Made by a program: the position numbers and the translations under genes
Assembly: GCA_036927565.1 (NCBI GenBank)
Contig: JAYESD010000002.1
Span: 220,475,882 to 220,539,881 of the forward strand
Origin: Tuctoria greenei
Taxonomy: Eukaryota; Streptophyta; Magnoliopsida; Poales; Poaceae
Direction of reading: 5' to 3'
DNA: 64,000 nt
Shown here: positions 1 to 10,830 of the stretch, piece after piece
Layout of the letters: the number at the start of each line of letters is the position of its first letter
How positions within the stretch are numbered: the stretch's first letter is position 1
Notes under the pieces: generated by a model
Databases searched by the model: none
Told to the model about the DNA's origin: nothing
Seen by the model: the letters and a program-made list of their open reading frames with translations, nothing else

Positions 1-1833
1 CAAAGAGCAGGGCTGATTCCCTTAAGGTCTTGGAGTGAGTAGCCTAGGACGGATCTATGCTTTTCTAAGATGGTGTTTGGCAGTTTCATCTTGTGAAAGC
101 TTGTCACTTATGATGACAGGAGCTTCCGCATCATCGTGTAGGAAAGCATAGCTTAGGCTTGGAGGTTGGGTTTTCAACTCAATTGGGGGCTTTTGTAATG
201 GCTCTTCTTTGGGCAAATCAAATGTCTCTTGCAATTCATCCTCTTCTTGGATGAATTGTTCTTATTCTTCAACTTCAGGAGGGTCTATGAATTGAAGGGC
301 CATGGCTTCCTCGATTGGCTCACTCTCGGGGGGAGGTTCTGCTAATGTGTTCTTGGATTATAGAATGGGAATGGAAAACTTCCTCCCTCAGAGTTTAACA
401 TCTAGGCTGCCTTTTGAGGGTGAATCCATGAGTAATTTCTCAATGGGTAACCATATCATTACATCAAAGTCTTGGACTTCGAAGACATGAAAATCAAGGA
501 AGAACTCGATGTTCCCGTGTCTTATAAACACATTTTGCAAAATCCCATATCCTTCCTTGATGTTTCCATAGGAGTCTCTGAAGGATTTTCTTGTTGGAGC
601 CCTGGGTAGATCACCCAAAATGGCTAAAGCACAATTTTTGGAAATGATATTGGCTCCAATAGTGGGATTGTAAAGGACGTTAACCATTACCCCTCGAATA
701 AGACATCGAATGGTTCTTGAGGATGAGTTTACCCGAATAATTTCAGGTGAAAGCTCAACCTCTGTCGTCCATTCCCTACTCATGATCGAGGTCAACTCCT
801 TGATCGTTTCCTTAAGGAATTTTCCTTTGGGAGGGTCAAGGAGTAAAGAATGTAATGATGGTTTCCTTCCATAACAATACTTCGAGGTATTTCCAAAATC
901 TTCAAAAAGATCTTCATCGAAGCACGATGGAAACTCCGAAGGTCACTTTTCTTCATCCTTCAGTATCTTTGGTCCAGGTGAGGATTTCATTGTCACAACA
1001 TGAGATGAACATGGTATGGCTTTCGGGTTGACTATTGGGAAATCCTCATGTCTCGACAAGGCTTCCTCTTGAGGAGGTTCATTAAGACCCGCAATGAAGG
1101 ATGTATTTTCTAGAATGCGTTCTAGAATTTCCATTCCTTCATTCAGTGTCTTATGAAGGAAAGAGCCTCCGGCCATTAAGTTGAGGTATAGGGTAGAATC
1201 CTTGCCAAGCCCGATACAAAAATGTTGTAATAATACATGTCCGGGAATGGACAAGTCTGGTCCTGATTTGGTTAGCAATGAGAATCTAGCCTAGGCTGCA
1301 CCTATAGATTCCTTCTCGATTTGCTGAAAGTTGAGAATTTCCCTTCGTAGAGAGGGAACTTGGGAAAGTGGAAATAATGCAAGACAAAAATTGTCTTGAA
1401 GTTCTTTCCATTTTCCATTTGCACTCCCAACGGCATGAGTGTACCACTGCTTCGCGTAGAGAGGCAACTTGGGAGAGTGGAAAGAATGCAAGACAAAAAT
1501 TGTCTCGAAGTTCTTTCTATTTTCCATTTGCACTCCCAATGGTATGAGTGTACCACTGCTTCGCTCTTCCCTTGAAGGAAAAGGGAAACAATTTCCACTT
1601 TAGGGTTTCTTGTGTCATGCCCTTGACTAGAAGCATGAACACAATTGCTTAAACTCCCGCAGGAAATGGTAAGGGTTCTCACAATCCATCCCTGAGAAGG
1701 ATTGCTCCCGAGCCATGGCTATACAGCTAGGGTGGAGTTCATAGATAGTTGAGCAAATGGAATCCGCCGATGGCGGGGGCTCACAGAACTCACCCTTAGG
1801 AGCATATAGAGAAAGAATGGTGGCTTGATCCAT
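1..1833 (-). pseudogene. Athila-like Ty3/gypsy gag-protease-RT remnant
   Basis: This is a decayed retrotransposon polyprotein read on the minus strand from an ATG at 1833, about 80 bp inside the primer binding site. Gag lies at about 1833-943: visible motifs are LREFKQLCSCF, QDNFCLALFPLSQVPSLR and GHVLLQHFCIGLG, which I recognise from grass Athila/gypsy gag proteins (family knowledge). An aspartic-protease-like segment lies at 795-388 and includes FDVMIWLPIEKLL. The first 200 bases, in mixed frames, resemble the linker into reverse transcriptase (ISDKLSQ-like and GYSLQDLKG-like words). Stops and frameshifts, including a 109-bp duplication inside gag, make it non-functional. The rest of pol lies off the left edge. 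Its role would have been the capsid and enzymes of a replicating element. Confidence 0.75.
1347..1564. repeat. 109-bp tandem duplication inside gag
   Basis: Two adjacent copies (1347-1455 and 1456-1564) start with GTAGAGAGG and end with GTACCACTGCTTC. They are offset by exactly 109 bases at both ends and differ at about ten positions. Because 109 is not a multiple of three, the duplication alone breaks the gag frame. Confidence 0.85.
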
Positions 1834-1914
1834 AGTTTAGATGGTGGAAAGATAAGGATTAAAAATAAAAATAGATACGAGGGTGAACAAGGTCCGAAGA
1901 TCAACAACAATCGT

Positions 1915-1932
1915 TCCCCGGCAACGACGCTA
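1915..1932 (-). other. Primer binding site, tRNA-Asp type
   Basis: The plus strand reads TCCCCGGCAACGACGCTA. This matches the 3' end of plant tRNA-Asp at 16 of 18 positions, ending where CCA would be. On the minus strand it is the primer binding site used by Athila-like elements (family knowledge). It sits between the gag start at 1833 and the LTR remnant to the right, so the element is oriented to the left. Confidence 0.75.
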
Positions 1933-1933
1933 G

Positions 1934-2014
1934 AAATGCTTGTTGACGGCTGGTACATCACAGATGAAAATCCGCAAGCTGCCACGTGTGGGTGCGAGAG
2001 TTAATGGATGGTGT
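1934..2014 (-). repeat. Remnant of the Athila-like 5' LTR
   Basis: The sequence next to the primer binding site should be the U5 end of the 5' LTR. The words TGTTGACGGC near 1940 resemble the terminal TGTTGACGG of such LTRs. Only a stub remains before sequence that matches another LTR family begins. The exact junction is not visible. Confidence 0.4.
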
Positions 2015-2640
2015 GCCCTGTCTAAATCAACTATTAAAGACATGCACCCACCTCTGGCGGATAAACGGAGCACGCCCACGGTTAGGGACTGCTGCGCCCA
2101 ATCACATCACAGTGAAAACATCGCAGGCCTACCCCGCTCTATCAAGTGGGTAGCTTACGGTGACAAGACGGGCGGACGGGACATCCCCTGACACCGTCTG
2201 TGACTACACATGGGCCACTGGCGTCTCAGGTGGCAAGACGGCAGGTATTCAAGCCACGTTCAGAGGAGTCTTATGCAAGAAGCCTTAGATCTTTAGGATG
2301 AGATCGCCCTGGGGCCACCTGTCAGGCCCTGGACCCCACTTGTAAGGTGTCTAGCCTTGTCTATAAAAGGGCTGGACCGCCACCAATACAAAGGACCCCC
2401 AATATAACGCATACACACGCTACACATATTCACACCAACAATATAACCTCATCGTGGAGTAGGGTATTACGCTCCGATGGCCTGAACCACGTAAAAACCA
2501 TTGGCTCACCACTCTCATATGCGCAATCTCTCCATTAAGGACTAAGCATTGCCGATCAAGAACCTCGATGGGCTGCACTCGTAGCAGGTTCGGGGGAAGT
2601 GTTGCAAGAACACTTCGATAACCACCATCATTAGGTGTAA
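2015..2640 (+). repeat. Tat-like Ty3/gypsy LTR fragment
   Basis: This stretch parallels the LTR at 42426-43440. Shared words are CCCAATCACATCACA (2098 and 42919), GGACCCCACTTGTAA, GTAGGGTATTACGCTC followed by CTGAACCACGTAAA, and GGGCTGC...AGCAGGT..GGGGAAGTGTTG near the right end. A TATA box (CTATAAAAGG) lies at 2361-2370, with the leader downstream, so the LTR is plus-oriented. The left end (TGTCGGTACC-like start) is missing and no primer binding site follows, so it is a truncated copy. Confidence 0.6.
2361..2370 (+). promoter_or_regulatory. LTR TATA box
   Basis: CTATAAAAGG lies about 90 bp before the conserved GTAGGGTATTACGCTC word. This is the expected place for the core promoter of this LTR type. 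Confidence 0.55.
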
Positions 2641-2670
2641 GTTATTCCTTTGTGGCTAAAAGCCATGATG

Positions 2671-3134
2671 TACCTTAACCAAGGAAAGACAAGATCATAC
2701 TTAATGTACGTTGGGTACAAGTTGTTCTGGCTAAATGGTATGTTATACCTTAGTCAAGGAGCAACGGATCACACTCAACCCGTGTTCAGTGCGCATCATC
2801 CCCTTGTGATTATAGGTATGTTGTACCTTAGCCAGGGAATAACGGATCATACTCAACACATGTGTGGTACATGTCACTCCTTTTTGGCTAAAGTTTATCA
2901 TTAACTTAGCCAAGGAGTGACAGATCACAACCAATGCATGAGGATACAAGCTATTCCTATATGGCAGGAAGGTATGATACACCTTAGCCAGAGAATGATG
3001 AAACACACTTAACGCATCTTGAGTGCACATCATTCCTTTGTAGCCAAGGGTTATAATTACTCTAGCCAAGGAATAACAAGGTACATCCAACCTATGGAAA
3101 CTTTTAGGTGTGGATAAGCGACATCGACAACACT
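2671..3134. repeat. 78-bp degenerate tandem repeat, six units
   Basis: The marker word TACCTTAGCCAAGGAATAAC occurs in degenerate form at 2671, 2746, 2824, 2902, 2980 and 3057. The spacings are 75, 78, 78, 78 and 77 bp. Units also share a GGATCACACTCAA-like word after the marker. The units are diverged but keep the period, so this is an old array with little length change. Its parent element is not recognised; it starts just right of the LTR fragment. Confidence 0.8.
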
Positions 3135-3384
3135 CTCCTTGGCCACACTCATGGTATCTATGGAAGGCAACCCAACATCAACACTCAAACCTCCAATGTC
3201 AAGCTATGCTGCAACAAGGTTAGGCCAACCTCATGGCCTACATCCGTCGTTAGGGTTTCAGCCCCTATCGCGGACCTTGACCAAGAACAAGCTTGGGGGA
3301 GGACCCCCACCTGAGGTAACTTGTATCACACCCCATTTGCATTCCTTTATTTTATTTCTTTCTCTCCACCACATTTGCATCTAA

Positions 3385-3429
<45 letters not shown>

Positions 3430-4612
3430 TGTAGTATAGGTTAGGTTAATAAAAATAAAAGATGTGCGGTAAAAATATTTTTACTTTGCATATGTTGAAA
3501 TGATGAATAGTTGCCCTATTTTATTTTCTCTAGTCCCTTGCATACAACTTATTATTCTCCAAGTATTGGGTTTATTGGCCTAGAATATTCTTACCTAAAA
3601 CTTGGAAATTGTGGGTAGCAAAAGCTAAGTCCAATTCTAGGTTGTTGTGCGATATGATAAAGTGATAAGAGCTGCTAATATCCTAGTTGAAAGTGAAACT
3701 TGATTTCATGGAGAAAATTTAAAATGGAAGTTCCTCATTTGATAGAAATTCCTACCAAAGCAATATGATGATTTGAATTAGATAAACATTATGCATATGC
3801 CCTTGGTCTTCACATTGAGCTTGGTCAAACTAGTATAGACCTATGTGAGAATCTTTTCATACTTTCAAGATCAAGATTACACAGGCACATGCTAAACTTC
3901 TACAATAGAAGAAAGCAAAAAAAATTCATATCATCATTCCACAATAAAAAGAGAAACTCTATGCCTTTCAAGCTTAGTACTCTCTTCACATTTATTGCAT
4001 AAAAAGGGTGTAGCAAACATGGATACAAGAAAAAATGCATGCTTACATCATAAGCATGAGAAAAACAAGGCATGCTTACATCATAAGCATAAGGAAAAAA
4101 AGAGTAGCCATGTTTCATCCCTGCAATTAAGAGAGTCTAAACAAATAGGAGTCATCTCAAAATCCAAATCCACTCCACAAATATTCCATCACACTTGCAC
4201 AAATCTTGATCAAAAGTATGATTTGTTTTCTCCTAAGGCTTACTCTTTTGACTTAGCAATATATGGGTTTCAAATATGCCTACTCTTGATCCCTATCAAG
4301 CTCCACTTACGAGCCTTATTTAGATGTAGGACAAGAAAGGCATTGCCTTGGTGAGGATACAAATACCACTTCCCACATAGGAGTGATTGAGTGCATCATT
4401 TAAGGAAATTAAATCCAAACACCAATTGAAATTCTCCAGAAATTTGAGTGGAACTCATACATTAGGTGATCCATGCTCATTTTGTTGTTGTGTCCTTCAA
4501 CCACCCAAGAAAAGGATGAGGCATAAGACCTATAATGACTAAGAAAAAGGGTGTGGTACCATAGCCAATTTATTCAATGCAAGGTAGAATATTTTATTGT
4601 GCACTTGGTACT
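3135..4612 (+). mobile_element. 3' non-coding part of an Athila-like gypsy element
   Basis: There is no gene here. GCTTGGGGGAGGA at 3290-3302 resembles the purine-rich word that ends the coding part in grass gypsy elements. The AT-rich sequence that follows has no open frame of note. The segment ends exactly at the 5-bp duplication flanking the copia insertion and resumes at 9384, where the element's hairpin, polypurine tract and LTR start are found. Assignment to Athila rests on those downstream features. Confidence 0.45.
3386..3430. repeat. (AAT)n microsatellite
   Basis: This is an uninterrupted run of about 13 AAT units followed by AAATAAT. Confidence 0.95.
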
Positions 4613-6077
4613 TGAATGTGTCCTAGAGGGGGGTGAATAGGCCATGGTAAAACTATTAAAACCAGGAAGGTCGGACTAGTCCATTATGAGTAAGGACTAG
4701 TCCGGTGTGTATAACCACAACTGTCAAATTGAGATCTATTATATGTTTCCTTTGAATCTCTCACAGCGGAAGGTAGTAGAATGTACTAACAACTCTAGCA
4801 AGTGTTAATGATGAATGATTTGCACGTGGAGTACAAGATTAACACAAAGTGTAAGTATGATCAGGTCTATGCCCTAGATAGTGATGATAACAAAAAGTAT
4901 TGATCAAGAGCACATGAGACAAGTGATTTTTACCGAGGTTTGATCTCACCAAAGAGAACTATTCCTTGTTGAGGAAGCCATTACAGAGCCCGGTCTCTTC
5001 AAACCCTTTTCCCTCATCAAGTCACCACACAAGGCCGACTTGATTCCACTATCGTGGGTAATCACCAAGTTGGTGGGGCAACCTCACACGTTGAGGGCTC
5101 CCTCAAAATTACAAATGAAAATAGAGATCAACACACTCATATAATTACACAATAATCTGCAGGAGTGTGTGAGAAATCAAACCCAAGAGCTTAAAATTGA
5201 TGAGATCGTCACTCTCCATTTTCCAATTGCCAACTCCCAAAGATTTGACTCTTAGGACCTTAGAATGTGTGGAGAGGAGTGTTTTTGTGCTCTTGGATGC
5301 AGTGGTTGCGCTAGGGTTCTTAGATGTGTGTTATGGGATCGTGGATCACCTATTTATAGACATTTAGAAAAGTTACCATTTGGATTCCGATGACCGGACT
5401 AGTCCATTATTGACTGGACTAGTCGATTGTGATGAGTGATTTATGCATGGAGAAGTCCAGCACACTAAGAAACCCTAACTTTTGTGAGTGTACCAGACTA
5501 GTCTGTTATGGACCGGACTAATCCGGTTTTTTGTCCAGAAAGCATATCGGACTAGTCCTCTCTACCACTGGACTAGTCCTCTTTTGGAACTGTGAGAAAA
5601 CGGACTAGTCCGCTATGAGACCGGACTAGTCCTCTATGAGGTACTGTGATAGAACAGACTAGTCCTCTGTGAGACCGGACTAGTCCTATTGTGATACTGT
5701 GTTGAGATCGGACTAGTCCTCTATGGAGCCGGACTAGTCTTTTATTCCTGCAACTTGAATTGTGTTATAGCCCTAGTTCTTTCCGCAACGACTTGAGCTC
5801 TTGGGGGTGTGTCTCACACACACACCCTACACACTTAGGACTACTTTTTCATCTTTTATTCACTTGTTTTATTCCCTATCTTGATTCTCATATTTTCACC
5901 TTTTTGCACCTTTTGTTCACTTGTGCTCTTCCCATTCTTCATATTCATTTCTCTTCTTTTTGTACCTTTAGTTCAATTCTCCGAAACATGCTCTCATCTC
6001 AACAAACTTGATTAGGATCTAACTTGTTTGTCATCAATCATCCAAAATCCACAAGGGTGTGCCTAGATGCACTTTCA
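4613..6077 (-). repeat. 3' LTR of the deleted SIRE-like element
   Basis: This is a 1465-bp LTR. On the minus strand it starts TGAAAGTGCATCTAGGC right after a polypurine tract and ends ...GACACATTCA. It closely resembles the young SIRE-like LTR at 34048 in its start (TGAAAGCATCTAGGCC) and in CACCCCCCTCT near its end. About 1.1 kb (4983-6077) aligns with 8291-9383. A palindrome array fills its left and middle parts. Confidence 0.8.
4673..5740. promoter_or_regulatory. Array of paired GGACTAGTCC palindromes
   Basis: The exact 10-bp palindrome GGACTAGTCC starts at 4673, 4694, 5397, 5549, 5570, 5602, 5623, 5677 and 5710. Single- or double-mismatch copies start at 5417, 5495, 5515, 5657 and 5731. 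They form seven pairs with 20 or 21 bp between starts. The last five pairs repeat every 53-55 bp. The longer form CGGACTAGTCCG is complete at 5601-5612. The placement inside an LTR and the two-turn spacing suggest a protein-binding array; no binding protein is known from the sequence. Confidence 0.7.
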
Positions 6078-6094
6078 ATCTCCCCCTTTTTGGT
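6078..6094 (-). other. Polypurine tract
   Basis: The minus strand reads ACCAAAAAGGGGGAGAT and is followed directly by the LTR start TGAAAG. This is the same arrangement as at 34034-34047 in the young element. It primes plus-strand DNA synthesis in LTR elements. Confidence 0.8.
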
Positions 6095-6683
6095 GATTGG
6101 TGACAACCATTTTGAGATTACACAAATAAGAGTAAAAACTTGATTTTCATGAAATGTGCACATATGAGTAACAAAAGTTGTGAGCATGAATTACTTCTCA
6201 TATATGCAATCTTTATGGTGGGGTGTCTATCAAGTGTGTGAGCAATAATTGTGATGAATATAAATAACACTATGATGAGCTTAATCAACAATTATTATGG
6301 AGATACGATAATGGGCATCACACATGAACATTAAAGCATAATAGGCATGGATATAGAGATGACCAAGTGTACAAGTGAATAAGTATAAGAATATCACATT
6401 ATGACAAATCGGCATAAACCCAAGTGTATTGAACATATCAACGAGATAACATGGTGCATAGAAACTGTAAAGTCTTACACAAAGCACAATAGGTATTACA
6501 TAAAGCATAATAAGACTCCAACATGAAACAGTACAATTTTTTTTAAATAGTCCTCCATGACCAACCAAAATAGTCCTCCATGACAAACCAAATCTAAGGA
6601 TAACGACTATGACGAGACCCTACTCCCCCTAAATCTCTCCTCCTTTGGCATCAAGACACCAAAAAGAGAAAAACTGAGAAAAG

Positions 6684-8283
6684 CTACTCGTCGTCTTCAT
6701 CTTCTCGTTCCACATTTCCCTCACTATGTGTCTTCTCACTATCTTGCTCCTCATCAATATTATCATCATTGTCACTTGCTTGAGGAGCAGTAGGTCGAAT
6801 GGAGGGACCAATACCAAAGAAGGCTAGCTCATCATCTGTAAGTGTTGGCATCTCAGTGAAATTTTCATCTGAATCTTCTGAAACTTCTGGAGAGCCAATA
6901 GGTGACATTTCGAGCTTCTGACATATGGCAGTCACATTCTCCTTCACGTATCGAGAGTGCCTCTTCCTTGCCTGCCTCTCATTATGTTGCTTCACCTCCA
7001 CTTTGCGACAAGAGGTAAATATAGCACATAGCATTTTCAGAATGGCGCTGTTAGAGCCTCTTGAGGATGAGCGGATTGCGGTAGATGAGGCACCTGCTGG
7101 AGTGGCACGAGTGGAATGCTGTTTTCTAGAAGAGGATAGTGGAGGAGGAGTTGTAGGAATATGAGGTCCGAGCCTGGTGTGAGGAACATCCTTGGCAAAA
7201 TCCAATCCTGTAACTTTCTCAATCATGAACATAATGTAGGGGGCATATCCACAGGATGGATTTGGGGTGTGAGCAATGTTGAATATATCATTGTAGATAT
7301 AATCAAATACATCGAATTATTCATCTCCACTAATGATTTAAATCAAGTTGCGGAGGAAGCCCTGAATGCTTCCCGCATCACCATCTTTGGGTGCAATAGT
7401 CTTCCTTAGCAGCCAGTTCAAAACAGCAAAGAAGGGCTTCAAATAGTTGGTGAATGGAGCCTTGAACGGATAGGTTGTGTCATAGATAAAGTACAACTCA
7501 TTCTTGTCTAGCGCCTTGACATTGTGAACTTTGAGCCTACTGTTAAGAGACCTACCCAATTCAAATATTTCTGCAAACTCCTCATAACCAACTGAGTACT
7601 TCTTTCCATAAGTCATCCATGTGATCTCATCAGCTCCAAACTTAGATAAATAGCAAGTGGCATAGATTGAGCTATGACTTCAATGTTCCAATCATATATG
7701 AAGGCTAAAAGGTCTTTCAAGCCATGTCTGTCAATTGCTGCAACCACTTGATGAAATTCCTTATTCCCTTTCCCTTCCATGTAATCCCAATCAATCCATT
7801 GATTCTTAGCCACTAGAGTTTTCATGCGGAGGTACACGGTTTGGTGATAATTACAGTGAAACTTGCTCCAAAACCGTGAATCTGCTGCCACTTTCTTGTG
7901 ATTGTATACATCAATCTCACTCAGCTTTCTGGCTTTGTCAGCTCCCGTTCCACTGAAAGCATCATCATTGGGATGACGGTTACGATCATGCATCGGGGCA
8001 GCCATTTCAAGTGGCCCAATCGGGCTCGAGGACCTTGCCAGACCTTTGCCCTTGTCCTTACTCTTTCTAGCCTTGTATGTTTGAGTGACCACTTATTTGC
8101 TCTTTTCAGTGGCTTTCTTTGCTGGGACTTTCCGTTGAGAGCTTGTGCCAAATGCTCTTGAATCCTTGTCATGTCAAAACTTAGTCCTTCGTTCTTCCTC
8201 GATCTCCAATTGGCGTTTTGAGGCTAGATGTCCCGCCTCAAGCTCTGGCTCGCTAAACATGCTTTCATCTGAGCTTGACATGA
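6684..8283 (-). pseudogene. Extra (post-pol) gene of SIRE-like element, broken
   Basis: The gene reads leftward from an ATG at about 8283 (MSSSDESMFSEPELEAGH). Two in-frame stops come early (TGA, then TAA before VVTQTYKARK), a one-base frameshift lies near 7615, and another stop falls near 7335. Segments of 160, 92 and 182 codons cover the rest. It is related to the extra gene at 31529-33700: both have DSRFW followed by a tyrosine-containing helix, a later FD(V/I)(F/I)D word, and an acidic C-terminus, and both lie between pol and the 3' LTR. The 590 bp between its end and the LTR contain only the shared word CTTTTTGGTGTCTTGATGCC (minus strand) and no gene. Its function is unknown. Confidence 0.65.
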
Positions 8284-8290
8284 AACCCAC

Positions 8291-9383
8291 ACAGAGACGG
8301 GTCTCATCAAACCCTTTTCCCTCGTCAAGTCACCACACAAGGCTGACTTGATTCCACTATCACGGGTAATCACCAAGTTGGTGGGGCAACCTCACACGTT
8401 GAGGGCTCCCACAAGATTACAAACGAAAATAGAGATCAACATACTCAAATAATTATACAATAATTAGCAGGAGTTTGTCAGAAATCAAACCCAAGAGCTC
8501 AAATTCGATAAGATCGTCACTCTCCCTTTTCCAATTGCCAACTCCCAAAGATTTGACTCTTAGGACCTTAGAATGTGTGGAGAGGAGTGTTTTTGTTCTC
8601 TTGGATGCAGTGGCGGCGCTAGGGTTCTTAGATGTGTGTTATGGGGTCGTGGATCACCTATTTATAGACATTTAGAAAAGTTACCGTTTGGATCCCGACG
8701 ATCGAACATGTTCATTATGGACCAGACTAGTCTGTTGTGCTGAGTGATTTATGTGTTGAGAAGTGCAGCACACTAAGAAACCCTAACTTTTGTGAGTGAA
8801 TTGGACTAGTCCATTATGGACCGAACTAGTCCTTTTTTGTCCAGAAAGGATATCGGACTAGTCCTCTCTACCAACTGACTAGTCCTCTTTTGGAAATGTG
8901 AGAAAACGGACTAGTCTGCTATGAGACCGGACTAGTCCTCTATGAGGTACTATGATAGAACGGACTAGTCCTCTGTGAGACTGGACTAGTCCTATTATGA
9001 TACTTTGTTGCGACTTGACTAGTCCTATATGGGGCCGGACTAGTCCTTAATTCCTGCAACTTGAATTGTGGTATAGCCTTAATTCTTTCCACAATGACTT
9101 GAGCTCTTGGGGGTGTGTATCTCACACACACCCTACACATTTATGACTACTTTTGCATCTTTTATTCACTTGTTTTATTCCCTATATTGATTCTCATCTT
9201 TTCACCTTTTTGCACCTTTTGTTCACTTGTGCTCTTCCCTTTCTTGAAATTCATTTCTCTTCTTTTTGTCCCTTTAGTTCAATTCTTCGAAACCTGCTCT
9301 CATCTCAACAAACATGATTAGGATCTCACTTGTTTGTCATCAATCTTCCAAAACCCACAAGGGTGTGCCTAGATGAACATTCA
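8291..9383 (-). repeat. 5' LTR of the deleted SIRE-like element, truncated
   Basis: It aligns with 4983-6077 of the partner LTR (1093 against 1095 bp) with many substitutions, including shared words CACCAAGTTGGTGGGGCAACC and GAAACCCTAACTTTTGTGAGTG. The 370-bp U5 end and the primer binding site are missing at the 8290 junction. Its palindromes are more decayed than in the partner. Confidence 0.8.
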
Positions 9384-9440
9384 ATACTTCTACAAAATAG
9401 GACATTGTAGCAACTCTTGATCAACAATCTATGTCTTTAT

Positions 9441-9462
9441 CTTTGCTTCGGGACAAGCAAAG
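9441..9462 (+). other. Conserved stem-loop before the polypurine tract
   Basis: CTTTGCTT and AAGCAAAG form a perfect 8-bp stem around the loop CGGGAC. I recognise a hairpin of this type just before the polypurine tract of Athila-like grass elements. Here it lies 9 bp before the CGGGGGAAT tract. Confidence 0.55.
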
Positions 9463-9470
9463 GGTATGCT

Positions 9471-9479
9471 CGGGGGAAT
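9471..9479 (+). other. Polypurine tract of the Athila-like host element
   Basis: CGGGGGAAT is followed by TGGTTGACGG, a plausible LTR start. With the hairpin at 9441 it marks the 3' end of the internal region. Confidence 0.5.
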
Positions 9480-9493
9480 TGGTTGACGGTCGT
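9480..9493 (+). repeat. First bases of the Athila-like 3' LTR
   Basis: TGGTTGACGGTCGT begins an LTR that is cut after 14 bp by the Tat-like insertion and resumes at 15725 with the duplicated GTCGT. Confidence 0.5.
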
Positions 9494-10376
9494 TGTCAGA
9501 GTGTGATTCCGGCAATTCTCCCGGTACTACCGTTGGCAGCCCGTGAAGTTTGTAGTTCGGTTGTGGACACGCAGAGATTAAGAACAAGGTGGCAAATTGA
9601 CATGAGAATTTACGTGGTTCGGGCCGCCTGAGCGTAATACCCTACTCCACGGGGTGTGTTGTTGCTGTATTGAGCGTCTGAGCGCTTGTGTGTAAGACCT
9701 GAGTGTCTTGAGCACGTATGGTTGTGTGTGTCTCCCATCATCCCTTGTGTATCGCTCGACCAGTCCTTTTATAGTACAAGGACTGGTCGTTACATCGTTA
9801 GCCTGGCCCGACATGTGGCCCTGGCGGTTACTGAATCTTAATACACAATTAATGTGCTTAATTACCCTTAATAGTGTGGTAACGCGCCTTGACAGTGGCG
9901 TTACTGTTATTAAAGGCCCTCCGATCGTGTGTCATTAAGCTAGCATTAATGACACTTAATTGGGCCTTGAAGTCTATAATGTTCCTTGAAGGTCCGAGCC
10001 GTTGGAAGTCCACCACTCTGCCTGTTGAGATTGAAGGTTCGGCGGTTGGACGTGTGGCACCTCTGGAGCTTACTGTCTTGGACGAGTAGGTCTGGTGCTA
10101 TTGTACACGTGTCGGTACCAGAGCTTCCCTCTGTCGGGGGATAGGTTACGGGGTTCCACACGGGTATCTAGGCCGGAGCTTTCCCATGCGTGAGATATAG
10201 CTCCGGTTTAACGATACACGTGGCGACACTGGGACTAACCATAGAAGGGAGGTAGGTCCGGTTCCGAGTGACATTTGGGGCCTTCGGAGGTCTTCAACAC
10301 TGATGGGCAGAGTTCTTTTGCTCTTTTTGCAGTCCCAAGGGGTATCCGGTATGCAGAGTACCGACAGTGTCCACCT
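9494..10376 (-). repeat. 3' LTR of Tat-like element
   Basis: This is an 883-bp LTR with termini TGTC...GACA. A minus-strand TATA box (CTATAAAAGG) lies at 9765-9774, and the word GTAGGGTATTACGCTC shared with the other Tat-like LTRs is at about 9630-9645 (minus strand). Confidence 0.85.
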
Positions 10377-10830
10377 GGGCCCACCTCTGGGAGAGACCTT
10401 TTGGATGAAGTCATTCTGCGGGAGGTGGGTCCATCCTTTGATTTCCACTCTGTGTCTTCAAGGGTCTTTGGACGTGTCCTTGGGGTGGTGGTCAGTAGTT
10501 AAACCATCGCTGCGTGGCATATCCAGGATGCGGCTGGTGAGATCTGAGCATGCGGATCTCACACAATTGAAGGTCGCCGGTTCTCAATACAAAAACCGTA
10601 TCGGTTCCGCGCGCCTTGTAAGGACGCCACCCTCGAGCTTACCGCCTCTCATGATGACAACTATTGGCCTGGGGTAAGGACCTCTACTTGATCGTCAAGG
10701 TGGCCCCGGGCCCCCTTGTCATTGGCAGGGTGAAGTTTTTGAACTGTATCGTCAGCTCCTCTGCGGTTTCCATCCAAGCATTGCAGGAGCTTACTTCAGA
10801 AGGAAAGCATGCACCGTTTGGGGATTCTTT
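10377..10830. other. Spacer between 3' LTR and antisense gene
   Basis: There is no gene in these 450 bp. By position it should hold the promoter of the antisense gene, but I see no clear TATA box. A polypurine tract for the minus-oriented element is not obvious beside 10376. Confidence 0.4.

Larger units (their letters stand above)
4608..9388 (-). mobile_element. SIRE-like copia element, internally deleted
   Basis: The element is bounded by target duplications GTACT (4608-4612) and ATACT (9384-9388), which match at 4 of 5 bases. It reads on the minus strand: truncated 5' LTR at right (8291-9383), remnant of the extra downstream gene (8283-6684), polypurine tract (6094-6078), full 3' LTR at left (6077-4613). 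Gag, pol, the primer binding site and about 370 bp of U5 are gone, removed by a deletion ending near 8290. Both target duplications are present, so the deletion most simply came after insertion. It lies in the 3' region of the Athila-like element. Confidence 0.75.

Noticed and set aside
1915..1932. A tRNA gene, because of the tRNA-Asp 3' end
   Set aside because: Only the last 18 bases match and nothing around folds as a tRNA. It is a primer binding site.
4673..5740. CRISPR array from regularly spaced palindromes
   Set aside because: The repeats are 10-bp palindromes in pairs with similar linkers, inside a plant LTR. There are no unique spacers and no cas genes.
6684..9383. Reading the SIRE-like derivative as a replicating non-autonomous family
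   Set aside because: Its 5' LTR lacks the U5 end and the primer binding site. With both target duplications present, a deletion after insertion is simpler.
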